Shown piece after piece: positions 26,566 to 35,763 of a stretch of DNA of 64,000 nt (the stretch's first letter is position 1; the number at the start of each line of letters is the position of its first letter). Where the stretch lies: positions 3,162,001 through 3,226,000 of the forward strand of contig NZ_CP009287.1 in the NCBI RefSeq assembly GCF_000758705.1, written 5' to 3'. Made by a program: the position numbers and the translations under genes. This DNA comes from Paenibacillus graminis (GTDB lineage Bacteria; Bacillota; Bacilli; Paenibacillales; Paenibacillaceae). The notes below the pieces were generated by a model that did not search any database, had not been told where the DNA came from, and worked only from the letters and a program-made list of their open reading frames with translations.

Positions 26566-27597
26566 TTGGCTTTTGGCGCCCGCATACTCAAAACCGGATT
26601 GGCCGTAACACTTGCACTTTATCTATCCGCTCTGTTGCAATTCTCTTCTCCTGTAGGCGCAGCGATTGCAGCAATATTTGCGATGCAGCCCTCGATCTAC
26701 AGATCCTGGCGGTATTTTCTGGATCAGATTCAGACGAGTACCATAGGTGCGGTACTGGCGCTGCTGGGCGGAATGCTGCTGTCCAATGAGCCGATTGCCG
26801 TCGGGCTGGTATGTATTCTGGTGATTATGATCAGTATGAAAATGAAGCGGGCCGATACGATCGGATTGACCCTCGTCACCGTAATTTCGGTTATGGAAGC
26901 CTCAGGACAATGGGAGTTTGCCTTAACCCGCTTCTTGCTGACTTTGACCGGTATTGTCGCTGCTTTTATTATCAATATTGCTGTATTTCCCCCGAAGCCG
27001 CGGAAGCAGTATATTGAGCAGATTGAAAATGTATTCGGCAGCCTGTCGCTGCTGCTGCGGACGGCTGTGTCGCATGAGATGAAGGAGAGCGTCTTCCGCG
27101 ACGAAAAAAATGCGCTGGAGGGCTCTATCCGGTCGCTTGCCGATAAGTACGCCTTGTTCGAGGAAGAGCAGAAACAGCTCCGCCGGGCCAAATACAGCCA
27201 GACCCGGCAGATGGTAGTCTATAAAAACCTTCTGGCTTCGCTGCAGAAAGGGTTTGAAGTGCTGGAGGCGGTGGACCGCCATTACTTCCAGGCAGAACGC
27301 ACCGGAAAGACCGATGAGCTGTTTGACCGGCATCTGGAGCAATTAATCAAATATCATGAGACTATTCTGCTCAAGTTCGAAGATAAGCTGAAGCCGGGAG
27401 CAAACGATATGGACCCGCTGGCTGAAGATAACGACCGTTTTCTCCAAGCGGCAATCAACGGCTATGATGCTGAGAAATCCGGCCAGCTGCGTCTCTCCGT
27501 AGTGGCGGCTGCGATTTATGACTACGGATATCAGCTGGAGCGGCTGGATAAGGTTGCGGATCAGATTAACCGGCTTTCTGCCGATGAGAAGGAATAA
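26566..27597 (+). CDS. Aromatic acid exporter family (FUSC-like) membrane protein
   Basis: About 343 residues: four to five N-terminal membrane segments (FGARILKTGLAVTLALYLSA, PVGAAIAAIFAMQPSIYRSW, LVTVISVMEASGQWEFALTR) and a long cytoplasmic helical C-terminus. This is the architecture of the aromatic acid exporter/DUF939 family, related to half-size AaeB/FUSC proteins. The substrate is unknown. An ATG at 26560 is only one base from AGGAGG, whereas the TTG at 26566 has a normal seven-base spacing and is the more likely start. A duplicated leader precedes the gene. Confidence 0.82.
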   Translation: MAFGARILKTGLAVTLALYLSALLQFSSPVGAAIAAIFAMQPSIYRSWRYFLDQIQTSTIGAVLALLGGMLLSNEPIAVGLVCILVIMISMKMKRADTIGLTLVTVISVMEASGQWEFALTRFLLTLTGIVAAFIINIAVFPPKPRKQYIEQIENVFGSLSLLLRTAVSHEMKESVFRDEKNALEGSIRSLADKYALFEEEQKQLRRAKYSQTRQMVVYKNLLASLQKGFEVLEAVDRHYFQAERTGKTDELFDRHLEQLIKYHETILLKFEDKLKPGANDMDPLAEDNDRFLQAAINGYDAEKSGQLRLSVVAAAIYDYGYQLERLDKVADQINRLSADEKE

Positions 27598-27693
27598 TCA
27601 TGATCCTGCATTTGAACAGTACAACGTTGACTGTCAAGCATGTATTGGCGCATACTTTATAGCATGGAAGGGTAATGTCTGGTCATAGCAAAA

Positions 27694-27719
27694 GATCCGG
27701 CCCCTGAAGGGACCGGATC
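27694..27719 (+). terminator. Hairpin after the exporter gene
   Basis: GATCCGG...CCGGATC with an inner CCCT/AGGG pairing. No T-run follows, so it may be a weak terminator or an mRNA 3'-end stabiliser. Confidence 0.45.
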
Positions 27720-27873
27720 ATTATGTATCAACAGATAGAAAGACTTGAAAAGGAACGGTGCACTTGTTAAGATAAAAGGATATCAGAAAAAATAGTCAAA
27801 AAAGCAAAATTACTCAATCTAATTATAACATAGGCAAGGATAAATATCAACCTTCCGAAGGGGATGAATTGCA

Positions 27874-30231
27874 ATGGAGAAACATGATAGCGAGTGGGAA
27901 GAAGAGCAGAAACGGGTAAACGGAATTACGAAGCTGCTGTCGGCCCATATCAGGCGGCTATCCGAGGAGCTCGGTCTTCATCGCAGTGATGTCGTGGATA
28001 TGCGTAAAGATTTCTGGGAAGAGGTGACGGTAAACTTCAGCAGCCCGGATGACCTGGGGGAAACTTCGACAAGTCTGCGGCAGCAGGCGCAAATTCTGAA
28101 TGAACGCGAACGCCATCATCTGCAGTCAAGCAAAGCGCTCAAAAAATATAGAAAGCTTGTTGTGTCGCCTTATTTTGGACGGATTGATTTTAAGGAGACA
28201 CCGGATGCAGAGACAGAACGGATTTATCTGGGCATTGGCTCGCTAATGGAGGATAACGGCTCGTTCCTGATTTACGACTGGCGCGCCCCCATTTCAAGTC
28301 TGTATTATGACGGGGCTCCGGGTCCGGCAGCCTATGAAACACCAGGCGGGCTTGTCTCCGGCACGATGGAGCTGAAACGCCAATTCGTAATCGATAACGG
28401 CACGATTGAGGTCATGTTCGATACAGGCGTTACCATTGGCGACGAACTGCTTCAGCAGGTGCTCAGCCACAGCGCGGATGACCGGATGAAAAGTATTGTA
28501 GCGACGATCCAGAAAGAGCAGAATGCCATTATCCGCAATGACCGGAGCCGGATGCTGGTCGTGCAGGGTGCTGCAGGCAGCGGCAAAACCTCAGCCGCGC
28601 TGCAGCGCGTGGCTTATCTGCTCTATAAATACCGCGAGGTGCTGCAGGCGGATCAAATGCTGCTGTTCTCGCCGAATCCGCTTTTTAACAGCTATGTATC
28701 CACAGTACTGCCGGAGCTGGGTGAAGAAAATATGCAGCAGACTACGTTCCAGATGTATCTTGAGCACCGTCTGGGCCAGGAATTTGAGCTGGAGGATGTC
28801 TTCAGCCAGACAGAAAGCCTGCTGAATGCCCCGGAAGGGCCTGAGGCGGCCACACGGAGAGCGGGAATTGCCTACAAGTCGTCTGTGGCTTTTTTGGATG
28901 TGATCCGGCGTTACGTCAATCTTTTGGAGCATGAGGGGATGCTGTTTAAACCGCTTGTGTTTCAAGGCCGGACAGTCGTCAGTAAAGAAGAAATGGAGCA
29001 AAAATTCTACAGCTTTGATAATAGCATTAAACTGGCGAACCGGATTGATCTGATGACAAGCTGGCTGCTCAAAAAAACCGCTGCATTCAGTGTGGAAGAA
29101 CGGGAATCGAAGTGGGTGGAGGATCAGATTGAGCTGCTGGATTCCAGTGACTATCAGCGGGCCTACAATATGCTCCGCCGCAAGGGGGGCGGCCGGAATG
29201 ACAGCTTTGATGACTTTGATATGGAAAAAACCGTGCTGGCCCGGTATATTGTCAGCCAGCGTCTGAAGCCGCTGCGCGGCTGGACCAAACGGGGAAGGTT
29301 CGTGGATGTGAAGGGGCTGTACAGTCTGCTTTTTGCTGACCGTAACTTAATGGAACGCCTGGGCAACGGCCGGGCCCTGCCGGAAGAATGGGGCTCTATC
29401 TGCCGCCAGACGGTGGCGTCATTGAGCCGGAACGAGCTTGCCTATGAGGATGCCACACCTTTTCTGTATCTGAAGGAGCTGAGCCAGGGCTTCCGGACCA
29501 ATACACAAATCCGTCATGTAATCGTCGATGAGGTGCAGGATTATTCCCCGTTCCAGCTTGAATTCATGCGCCGCCTGTTCCCCCGGGCCAAAATGACAGT
29601 GCTTGGCGATCTCAATCAGGCGATTTATGCCCAGGGTGAGGTGCTTGGTGATCTGGGCGGGCTGGTCAGCATCTACGGCAAGGAGAATACGGAAGTGATC
29701 TCGCTGACCCGCAGCTACCGCTCGACCTATGAGATTGTTGAATTTACGCGTTCGATGATCCCCGGCGGGGAAAAGATTGTTCCCTTCAACCGGAGGGGGG
29801 AATCACCGCTGCTGACGGTTGTGGACAATGAGGAGGGTCTGCTTGGTTCTATTGAGCAGGATGTTCTGAATCTGCACTCTATGGGCTATCATTACGTAGC
29901 GGTAATCTGCAAAACGGCAGAGGAGAGTGCGCGCGTCCATGCCGAGCTGCAGAACAGGCTTCCGGTCAGGCTGGTTACGAAGGATACGCCCAATTTCCAA
30001 AAAGGGACCCTGGTGCTTCCCGCATATTTGGCCAAAGGTGTGGAATTTGATGCCGTCATCATATATGACGGCTCTGAAGCTAAATATGGCCGGGAAAGTG
30101 AACGCAAGCTGTTCTATACCGCGTGCACCCGGGCTATGCATCTGCTGCATATTTACAGCCTGGGGCAGCCGAATCATTTCCTGCCTGCCGTAGTCCGCGA
30201 GTCGGTGACCGCGGGAGTTGTGCAGCGCTGA
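27874..30231 (+). CDS. helD: RNA polymerase recycling ATPase HelD
   Basis: This 785-residue superfamily 1 helicase-like protein matches HelD in length (about 774 in B. subtilis) and layout. The N-terminal coiled coil (to about residue 110) enters RNA polymerase. Motifs include the marker IYDWRAPISSLYYD, Walker A GAAGSGKTS (residues 232-240), IVDEVQDYSPFQ (Walker B) and SLTRSYRSTYEIVEF. HelD dismantles stalled RNA polymerase complexes and in some species contributes to rifampicin tolerance. AAGGGGATG precedes the ATG, and a TATAAC -10 candidate lies at about 27823. The gene is single and followed by a strong terminator. Confidence 0.93.
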   Translation: MEKHDSEWEEEQKRVNGITKLLSAHIRRLSEELGLHRSDVVDMRKDFWEEVTVNFSSPDDLGETSTSLRQQAQILNERERHHLQSSKALKKYRKLVVSPYFGRIDFKETPDAETERIYLGIGSLMEDNGSFLIYDWRAPISSLYYDGAPGPAAYETPGGLVSGTMELKRQFVIDNGTIEVMFDTGVTIGDELLQQVLSHSADDRMKSIVATIQKEQNAIIRNDRSRMLVVQGAAGSGKTSAALQRVAYLLYKYREVLQADQMLLFSPNPLFNSYVSTVLPELGEENMQQTTFQMYLEHRLGQEFELEDVFSQTESLLNAPEGPEAATRRAGIAYKSSVAFLDVIRRYVNLLEHEGMLFKPLVFQGRTVVSKEEMEQKFYSFDNSIKLANRIDLMTSWLLKKTAAFSVEERESKWVEDQIELLDSSDYQRAYNMLRRKGGGRNDSFDDFDMEKTVLARYIVSQRLKPLRGWTKRGRFVDVKGLYSLLFADRNLMERLGNGRALPEEWGSICRQTVASLSRNELAYEDATPFLYLKELSQGFRTNTQIRHVIVDEVQDYSPFQLEFMRRLFPRAKMTVLGDLNQAIYAQGEVLGDLGGLVSIYGKENTEVISLTRSYRSTYEIVEFTRSMIPGGEKIVPFNRRGESPLLTVVDNEEGLLGSIEQDVLNLHSMGYHYVAVICKTAEESARVHAELQNRLPVRLVTKDTPNFQKGTLVLPAYLAKGVEFDAVIIYDGSEAKYGRESERKLFYTACTRAMHLLHIYSLGQPNHFLPAVVRESVTAGVVQR

Positions 30232-30259
30232 GAGCCTGAATTGGATATTCCGATGCACG

Positions 30260-30294
30260 AAGACCGCCCCCTGTTACGGGAGGCGGTCTTTTTC
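30260..30294 (+). terminator. Terminator of helD
   Basis: AAGACCGCC pairs with GGCGGTCTT, then TTTTC. Confidence 0.85.
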
Positions 30295-30511
30295 TTGTAG
30301 ATAAGCCGTGCATTAAGTTGGAGATAAGCGGAGGGCCAAATTCAGCGGCTTTGCACAAACTTTTTGCAAATAGCTCCTTTCGAAGAAGCGGCTGAGCAGG
30401 AATAACTGGAATGAGGGCACTTAGTTCTCCCCAAAATCAACAATTGCGGGTAATGGATGTAAACGCCATATGCGGTGTTGCACGCTGCAGCATAAGGAAT
30501 AGCTAAATTGC

Positions 30512-31732
30512 TTATTTGGCCGCCGATTGGCTGCTGAAATTCTTTGGTGCTGATTTAGGACGGTTATACCGTTTAGCGAGCAATAGGGATGTATATATTA
30601 ACAGCAGCAGAACAGGAGCCAGCGCCGAGTACCGGTACATGACGCCATAGCTGGTGTATAATGCAATGGAGCCGAGGATCATGGTGCCAATAGCTACACC
30701 GAGGTCCAGCGAGTTGAAGAACATCCCGTTAGCCATCCCGCGCTGGCGGGGCTCCACGGATTGAATCATCCAGGTCTGTAATGCGGGCTGCATCGAACCG
30801 AAGCCGATTCCGTAACAAATGGCTGCCGGAAACAGTGCAGCCGTTGAGGAAGCGAAAGAGAGCAGCAGCAGTCCTCCAACAATGAAAAGGCTCCCCGGAA
30901 TGAGCAGTGCGGGAGGGCCGAAACGGTCGTAAATTTTACCGGAGAGTGGCCGTACAACTACTATAGCCGCAGCATTGAACAGAAAGAAGTAAGCGATATG
31001 CTCCAGATGTGCCTCAGCACCGTACAGAGCCAGAAAACCCAGCAGCCCGCCATAGGATACAGACAGCAGAAAGTTAAGCAGGCAGGGGATAAACAGTCTC
31101 CGGAAGGCGCCGCCCTTGAGTTCTGATACCGGCGGGGCGGACGGCTCCTTATGATGTGCAGGCAGCTTCGTGGCCAGGCGGTAGCTGAGCGGCAAAATGA
31201 GCACCATAGCAGCAGCAGTGCAGATCAGCAGCGATCCAAAGCCTGGACCTTGCAGCAGACTGAGCCCGATCAGCGGACCGGCGGACATGGCAAGACTCGT
31301 GGACAGGCCGAAGTAGCCCATGCCTTCGCCCATCCGCCGGACCGGGATAATGTCAGAGGCCATCGTCGGAAAGGCGGTGCTGGCCATGCCGAAGCCAATC
31401 CCGAACAGCATCCGCAGGAGCAGAAGCGCAAGAATGCTTCCTGCCCAGTAATAGCCGGCTACCGCAGTTATGGAGACGGACAGACCCAGGAAGATCAGCA
31501 GATTGCGGCCGCCTTTCTCCATAGCTTTGCCGGAGAACAGCCGGGAGGCGATAGCGCTCAGTGCAAACAGGCTGGTCACAAGACTGACTTGCACAGATGA
31601 AGCCTGCAGCGTTCCTTCGGCATAAGCGGGGAGGGTGGAGAGAGTCATCTGCAGGCCCATAAACAGCAGCAGATTGCATAGGGTAAGCGTTATAAATGAC
31701 GGTGTCCATAATCGTTCAGATGAATGATTCAA
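30512..31732 (-). CDS. MFS efflux transporter
   Basis: A twelve-segment major facilitator protein of 406 residues. Landmarks are SRLFSGKAMEKGGRNLLIFL in the first loop, the motif-C-like AMSAGPLIGLSLLQGPGFGS and VRPLSGKIYDRFGPPALLIP in the central loop, as in drug-proton antiporters of the YfkL/YwoG kind. It lies 11 bases after a MarR-family gene on the same strand, so it is probably controlled by that repressor. Substrate unknown. Confidence 0.87.
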   Translation of the reverse strand: MNHSSERLWTPSFITLTLCNLLLFMGLQMTLSTLPAYAEGTLQASSVQVSLVTSLFALSAIASRLFSGKAMEKGGRNLLIFLGLSVSITAVAGYYWAGSILALLLLRMLFGIGFGMASTAFPTMASDIIPVRRMGEGMGYFGLSTSLAMSAGPLIGLSLLQGPGFGSLLICTAAAMVLILPLSYRLATKLPAHHKEPSAPPVSELKGGAFRRLFIPCLLNFLLSVSYGGLLGFLALYGAEAHLEHIAYFFLFNAAAIVVVRPLSGKIYDRFGPPALLIPGSLFIVGGLLLLSFASSTAALFPAAICYGIGFGSMQPALQTWMIQSVEPRQRGMANGMFFNSLDLGVAIGTMILGSIALYTSYGVMYRYSALAPVLLLLIYTSLLLAKRYNRPKSAPKNFSSQSAAK

Positions 31733-31743
31733 AGGGGTGTCTC

Positions 31744-32187
31744 CTATTCTTGATTTGTATTTCCGGTGTTGTGGTAGATCAGTTCCAGCATGGAGCGGAG
31801 GTCTTCGATCTGCTCGGGGCGGAGCCCGTTGACCGCCGCAGCGATCGTCTGTTGCTCCAGGGACACGGTACGCTCTATTAATGACTTGCCTGTTTCTGTC
31901 GCATAGAGTTGAAAGGCACGCCGGTCGGCAGGGCTCGTGGTTTTGTGTATGAAGCCTTTCTTCTGCAGCAGTTCTACGATTCTGGCCGTAGTCGGCTGGT
32001 CTTTGGCAGCAGCGGCGGCAACATCCTTCTGGTTAATGCCCTCACGGTCACAGATCATCAGCAGAATTGACCACTGTTCCGGGGTGATGTCATAGGGTTT
32101 CAGGACCCGGGCAAATGCATTGGAAATCCTCCGGTGAGTAGAGCCCAGCAGAAATCCGAGGAATTCCTGGGGAGAAGTATGCGGCAT
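31744..32187 (-). CDS. MarR family repressor of the adjacent MFS gene
   Basis: About 147 residues with the MarR winged helix: LKPYDITPEQWSILLMICDR, GINQKDVAAAAAKDQPTTAR, then IVELLQKKGFIHKTTSPADR. The frame extends to 32250 but would read through a palindromic operator; the ATG at 32187 follows GAGAGGA. The MFS gene is downstream in the same operon. A perfect 20-bp palindrome immediately before the gene is the obvious operator, so it is likely autoregulated and released by a small ligand. Confidence 0.88.
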   Translation of the reverse strand: MPHTSPQEFLGFLLGSTHRRISNAFARVLKPYDITPEQWSILLMICDREGINQKDVAAAAAKDQPTTARIVELLQKKGFIHKTTSPADRRAFQLYATETGKSLIERTVSLEQQTIAAAVNGLRPEQIEDLRSMLELIYHNTGNTNQE

Positions 32188-32206
32188 GGCAGTTCGTCCT
32201 CTCAAA

Positions 32207-32226
32207 ATAATTGTCATGACAATTAT
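32207..32226. promoter_or_regulatory. Perfect 20-bp palindrome, MarR operator candidate
   Basis: ATAATTGTCATGACAATTAT reads the same on both strands. A further half site (GACAATTAAT) follows at about 32233-32242. It sits 20 bases before the MarR start codon. Confidence 0.7.
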
Positions 32227-32305
32227 AATTAAGACAATTAATCCTGTCAACGTTCGACTAACAGAAACGTCCGCCCATCCTCACATAAACGCTGTATGGA
32301 AATTC

Positions 32306-32341
32306 AAAAAAGCCTTTTCCCGCAGTTGCGGGAAAAGGCTT
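32306..32341 (-). terminator. Terminator of the transaldolase gene
   Basis: On the minus strand AGCCTTTTCCCGCA pairs with TGCGGGAAAAGGCT and is followed by six T. Confidence 0.9.
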
Positions 32342-32365
32342 GTAACTGAATATTTTAATCTATAC

Positions 32366-33013
32366 TTAGGCTTGCGGAACCTTCTCCCAGTCTTTCAGGA
32401 AACGTTCGATACCGTTGTCTGTCAGCGGATGTTTCCACAGGGAAGGCAGGAGTGAGCCCGGAATGGTTGCGATATGCGCTCCGGCAATGGCTGCCTGCTC
32501 TACATGGGCAATATTGCGGATGCTGGCGGCGATAATTTCCGATTGAAGTCCGTAATTGGTCAGAATGGTCTTCAAATCCGAGATCAGCTTCATGCCGTCT
32601 ACACCGATATCATCCAGACGGCCAACGAACGGGCTAATATAGGTAGCCCCGGCTTTGGCGGCCATCAGACCCTGAGCTGCGGAGAAGATGAGGGTAACGT
32701 TGGTTTTGATGCCTTTTTTGGTTAATTCATAACAAGCTTCCAGACCATCTTCAGTCATTGGCAGCTTGATGACAACATTCGGTGCCCACTCAGCTATTTC
32801 GTAAGCTTCCTTCAGCATTTCTTCGGCCTTCAGACCGATGACCTCGGCGCTGACCGGACCTGGCACAATAGCGACGATTTCTTTGATTACATCTTTGAAA
32901 AGTCTGCCTTCTTTGGCGATAAGCGACGGATTTGTCGTAACGCCATCCACTAATCCGAGGCGGGTAATACGTTTGATTTCCTCAATATTTCCGGTATCCA
33001 AGAAAAATTTCAT
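32366..33013 (-). CDS. Fructose-6-phosphate aldolase / transaldolase (TalC/Fsa type)
   Basis: This 215-residue single-domain enzyme belongs to the small transaldolase subfamily: [40 protein letters not shown], the Schiff-base lysine in [12 protein letters not shown] (Lys83) and [20 protein letters not shown]. The fold also occurs in true transaldolases of Bacillus, so either activity is possible. GGAGG lies before the ATG at 33013; a longer frame to 33070 lacks a ribosome site. It connects with the pentose-phosphate enzymes RpiA and the lactonase elsewhere in the window. Confidence 0.92.
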   Translation of the reverse strand: MKFFLDTGNIEEIKRITRLGLVDGVTTNPSLIAKEGRLFKDVIKEIVAIVPGPVSAEVIGLKAEEMLKEAYEIAEWAPNVVIKLPMTEDGLEACYELTKKGIKTNVTLIFSAAQGLMAAKAGATYISPFVGRLDDIGVDGMKLISDLKTILTNYGLQSEIIAASIRNIAHVEQAAIAGAHIATIPGSLLPSLWKHPLTDNGIERFLKDWEKVPQA

Positions 33014-33245
33014 TTCGTGGTATCCTCCCTTGGTTTGATATGGATTGACAAACGTTTTGCACCACTTCATTATGGATCATGCTGTTGGAAGTTTCAACTG
33101 TTAATATGAATATTTCAAAATAACTTTATAGAGTGGCGGGCAAAATTGTTTAATTCAGCGCATAGCCCCATTCCCTGACACGTTCTTCACGTGATAATAT
33201 AGAAGCGGTGTTGCCCATTTCCAGCTGAAACGGCAGGTGTCAGAT

Positions 33246-33713
33246 ATGTTTATGGTATTCGCGGGAGTTATTGTCTTTCTATTATTTGCAGCCGGAGTCA
33301 TGGCTTACCAGAACTGCAGGCTGATTGCCCAGCAGGAGGCCGGTGACTCTGCGGGGCGTATCAGCAGTTTAATGTATTCCGTCTATTATCAATCCTTTTC
33401 CTATAATGAAGAGCGGCCGGAAGCGGTCCCTTTGTTCCAGTTCACAGTACGCCCCCCCGCCGAAGGGCAGCGAGCGAGCGGCGAGATCGACAAGACCATA
33501 GCCCTCTGCCGTGTTCCGGCCGGAAGCGGAGAAATGGCGCTCTCCGACGCGCAGAACTGGATGCTCGGCAGTATCCGGCAGTCTGCCCTGCGGGGCGAGC
33601 GGATTATCCCGGCTTCATTTAAGGACAAGGCGGCCGGCAAAGGGGAACAGGAACTCATCTTCCGTCTGGAAACGGCCGTGAAGGAGGAAACGGGACATGC
33701 CGATCATCATTAA
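33246..33713 (+). CDS. Small membrane protein of unknown function
   Basis: About 155 residues with one N-terminal membrane segment (FMVFAGVIVFLLFAAGVMAY) and a soluble remainder (YQSFSYNEERPEAVPLFQFT, SDAQNWMLGSIRQSALRGER). I do not recognise a family. AGGTG sits six bases before the ATG at 33246; a GTG at 33237 overlaps that site. The last 17 bases overlap the start of the macro-domain gene, which suggests translational coupling and a shared job. Confidence 0.6.
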   Translation: MFMVFAGVIVFLLFAAGVMAYQNCRLIAQQEAGDSAGRISSLMYSVYYQSFSYNEERPEAVPLFQFTVRPPAEGQRASGEIDKTIALCRVPAGSGEMALSDAQNWMLGSIRQSALRGERIIPASFKDKAAGKGEQELIFRLETAVKEETGHADHH

Positions 33714-34260
33714 CCATGTGGCTGTTTCCGCCTGCCAAGGGGATATAACCTCCTGGCAGGGGGATATGATTGTGAATGCGTCGAATTCAGGCCTTTTTGG
33801 CGGCGGTGGGGTGGACGGTGCGATTCACCGTGCAGGCGGACCGCAAATTGCCGGGGAGTGTGCAGCGATCCGCCGCAAGCAAGGCGGAATTCTGCCTGGT
33901 GAAGCAGCCGTTACAAGTGCCGGGAAGCTCCCGCTGCTGGGGATCATACATACTGTAGGACCGATTTGGAAAGGCGGAGACGCTGGTGAAATTTCAACTT
34001 TAGCCAGATGTTACTTGAGCAGCCTGGATGCAGCATGCACCCAAGGGGCGCAGAGCATTGCTTTTCCGAACATCAGCACGGGAGTATATAATTTCCCCAA
34101 AGCCCTGGCTTGCCAAACTGCGCTAAGGACTGTGGTAGAATATGTTAAGAGACGCGATTCAGGAGGACTGCCGCTAAAACGGATCGAATTTATCTGCTTT
34201 GAGAAGGATAACGCTGATTTATATGAGGAAATGCTTAAACGTTATGGTGATATATATTGA
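33697..34260 (+). CDS. Macro-domain protein (ADP-ribose/O-acetyl-ADP-ribose binding)
   Basis: This 187-residue protein is a complete macro domain: CQGDITSWQGDMIVNASNSG, the ribose-binding loop FGGGGVDGAIHRAGG and NISTGVYNFPKALACQTALR. Related YmdB/MacroD enzymes deacetylate O-acetyl-ADP-ribose or remove ADP-ribose from proteins. AAGGAGG lies nine bases before the ATG, inside the preceding membrane-protein gene. The overlap suggests that the pair acts together near the membrane; no sirtuin or ADP-ribosyltransferase is visible nearby. Confidence 0.9.
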   Translation: MPIIINHVAVSACQGDITSWQGDMIVNASNSGLFGGGGVDGAIHRAGGPQIAGECAAIRRKQGGILPGEAAVTSAGKLPLLGIIHTVGPIWKGGDAGEISTLARCYLSSLDAACTQGAQSIAFPNISTGVYNFPKALACQTALRTVVEYVKRRDSGGLPLKRIEFICFEKDNADLYEEMLKRYGDIY

Positions 34261-34316
34261 ATTAGGAAAAGCGGCGGAAGCTGCGGAAACAACCGGATGG
34301 GAGTGAGGCGCGCGGG

Positions 34317-34793
34317 ATGATATCGAATATCGAAGTGAGTTTTACAGTGGTGGAGCCTGAGAACAGGGATTTGAGGGCATTAATTGCCCGTCTCGATGAC
34401 GAACTGAAAGCAAGGTATCCGCATGAAACCATCTATGTTGTTGATTTTTCTGATCCCAAGGTGCGGGAAATGACTTTCGTGGTAGCTTATGCGGGAGACA
34501 AGCCGGTAGGCTGCGGGGGCCTGCGGCCGCTTGACCCGGATTCATCGGTGATGGAGCTGAAGCGTTTCTATGTAGACCCGGATACCCGCAAGCAGGGGAT
34601 TGCTAACCGCATGCTGCTGGATTTGGAGCAGAAAGCAAGAGCAGCGGGCTGCATTGAAATCAGGCTGGAGACAGGCATCAAGCAGCCGGAAGCAATTGCA
34701 CTATATGAGAAGCACGGCTACCGGCCGATTGACTTGTTTGGCCCTTATATAGGCGATCCTGACAGCCTCTGTTACGGCAAAAGCTTGTCCTGA
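34317..34793 (+). CDS. GNAT family N-acetyltransferase
   Basis: A 158-residue GCN5-related acetyltransferase. The acetyl-CoA binding region reads MELKRFYVDPDTRKQGIANR followed by MLLDLEQKARAAGCIEIRLE, and the C-terminal motif is ALYEKHGYRPIDLFGPYIGD. The acceptor is unknown. The ribosome site (GAGTGAGG) is weak. It lies 56 bases after the macro-domain gene on the same strand and may be co-transcribed. Confidence 0.87.
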   Translation: MISNIEVSFTVVEPENRDLRALIARLDDELKARYPHETIYVVDFSDPKVREMTFVVAYAGDKPVGCGGLRPLDPDSSVMELKRFYVDPDTRKQGIANRMLLDLEQKARAAGCIEIRLETGIKQPEAIALYEKHGYRPIDLFGPYIGDPDSLCYGKSLS

Positions 34794-34801
34794 CCCGCGC
34801 C

Positions 34802-34999
34802 TTACGCGTGGTATTTCCCGGCCGGTGCATCCAGCACCCATTCCAGCATCAGGAGCATATCCTCAAGCCGGGTCAGCTGGGCATTCAGCGGTTCGCGCTG
34901 GGGACTGCCATCGGGCAGCGGGGCCAGGCGGGATTCGAGGGATCGCTTTTGCAGGGTCAATTCGTTGATTTTGGACTGGATCTGTTGTTCAGTTCTCAT
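34802..34999 (-). CDS. Small coiled-coil protein of unknown function
   Basis: A 65-residue, highly helical protein: QQIQSKINELTLQKRSLESR, then LNAQLTRLEDMLLMLEWVLD. AGGAGG is well placed before the ATG, which is the main reason to call it real. It is convergent with the GNAT gene (8 bp apart) and divergent from rpiA. No function can be assigned. Confidence 0.65.
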   Translation of the reverse strand: MRTEQQIQSKINELTLQKRSLESRLAPLPDGSPQREPLNAQLTRLEDMLLMLEWVLDAPAGKYHA

Positions 35000-35076
35000 A
35001 CGGGAAACCTCCTGGCGGTAATGTAATGATTAATAGTACTACGAGACATTATAACGGATAGATGGGGGTAATAAAA

Positions 35077-35763
35077 ATGAGTATCAATGTGAAGCAGCTC
35101 GCAGCAGAGAAGGCAGTGGAATATGTGGTGGACGGAATGAAGGTGGGGCTGGGTACCGGTTCTACGGCATACTGGGCCATCCGCAAGCTGGGAGAACGTG
35201 TACAGGAAGGGCTGAAGATCACCGCGGTTGCCACTTCTGTAGCCTCGGAAGAGCAGGCCCGCGAGCTGGGTATTCCTCTGGTTGGCTTCGGTGATATCGA
35301 TGGACTTGACCTGACGATTGACGGGGCCGATGAGCTGAATCACGACCTGGAGCTGATTAAAGGCGGCGGCGGGGCGCTGCTGCGTGAGAAAATCGTCGCC
35401 CGGGGCAGCAAGCAGATGATCGTGGTGGCGGACGAGAGCAAGGCTGTAGATACGCTCGGGCAATTTCCGCTCCCGGTGGAGATTGTTCCCTTTGCCTGGG
35501 AATGGACCGTCGCTGAACTGGCCAAACTGGGCTGCACCGTGGAGCTGCGGAGCAGCGGGGACGGGCTGTATAAGACTGACAACGGCAATTACATTGCGGA
35601 TTGCCGGTTCGGGGCAATTGCTTCGGCATCTGAACTCGCAGGGTCCTTGCAGAACATCACCGGAGTAGTTGAACACGGGCTGTTCATCGGCATCGCTGCT
35701 ATGGCGATTATCGGCAAACAGGATGGCAGCATTGAAATTATTGAGCGTGAATACGGCGAGTAG
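35077..35763 (+). CDS. rpiA: Ribose-5-phosphate isomerase A
   Basis: This 228-residue enzyme interconverts ribose 5-phosphate and ribulose 5-phosphate in the pentose-phosphate pathway. Signatures are VGLGTGSTAYWAIRKLG (residues 23-39), LDLTIDGADELNHDLELIKG with the catalytic aspartates near 81-84, and GGGGALLREKIVARGSKQM. An ATG at 35062 is in frame, but TGGGGG lies correctly before the ATG at 35077. The VanZ-like gene overlaps its 3' end. Confidence 0.95.
   Translation: MSINVKQLAAEKAVEYVVDGMKVGLGTGSTAYWAIRKLGERVQEGLKITAVATSVASEEQARELGIPLVGFGDIDGLDLTIDGADELNHDLELIKGGGGALLREKIVARGSKQMIVVADESKAVDTLGQFPLPVEIVPFAWEWTVAELAKLGCTVELRSSGDGLYKTDNGNYIADCRFGAIASASELAGSLQNITGVVEHGLFIGIAAMAIIGKQDGSIEIIEREYGE

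Noticed and set aside
26403..26789. 128-codon plus frame spanning the duplicated leader
   Set aside because: It runs out of frame into the exporter gene and consists largely of the repeat; ATGCTCACAAAACTT starts inside it lack ribosome sites.
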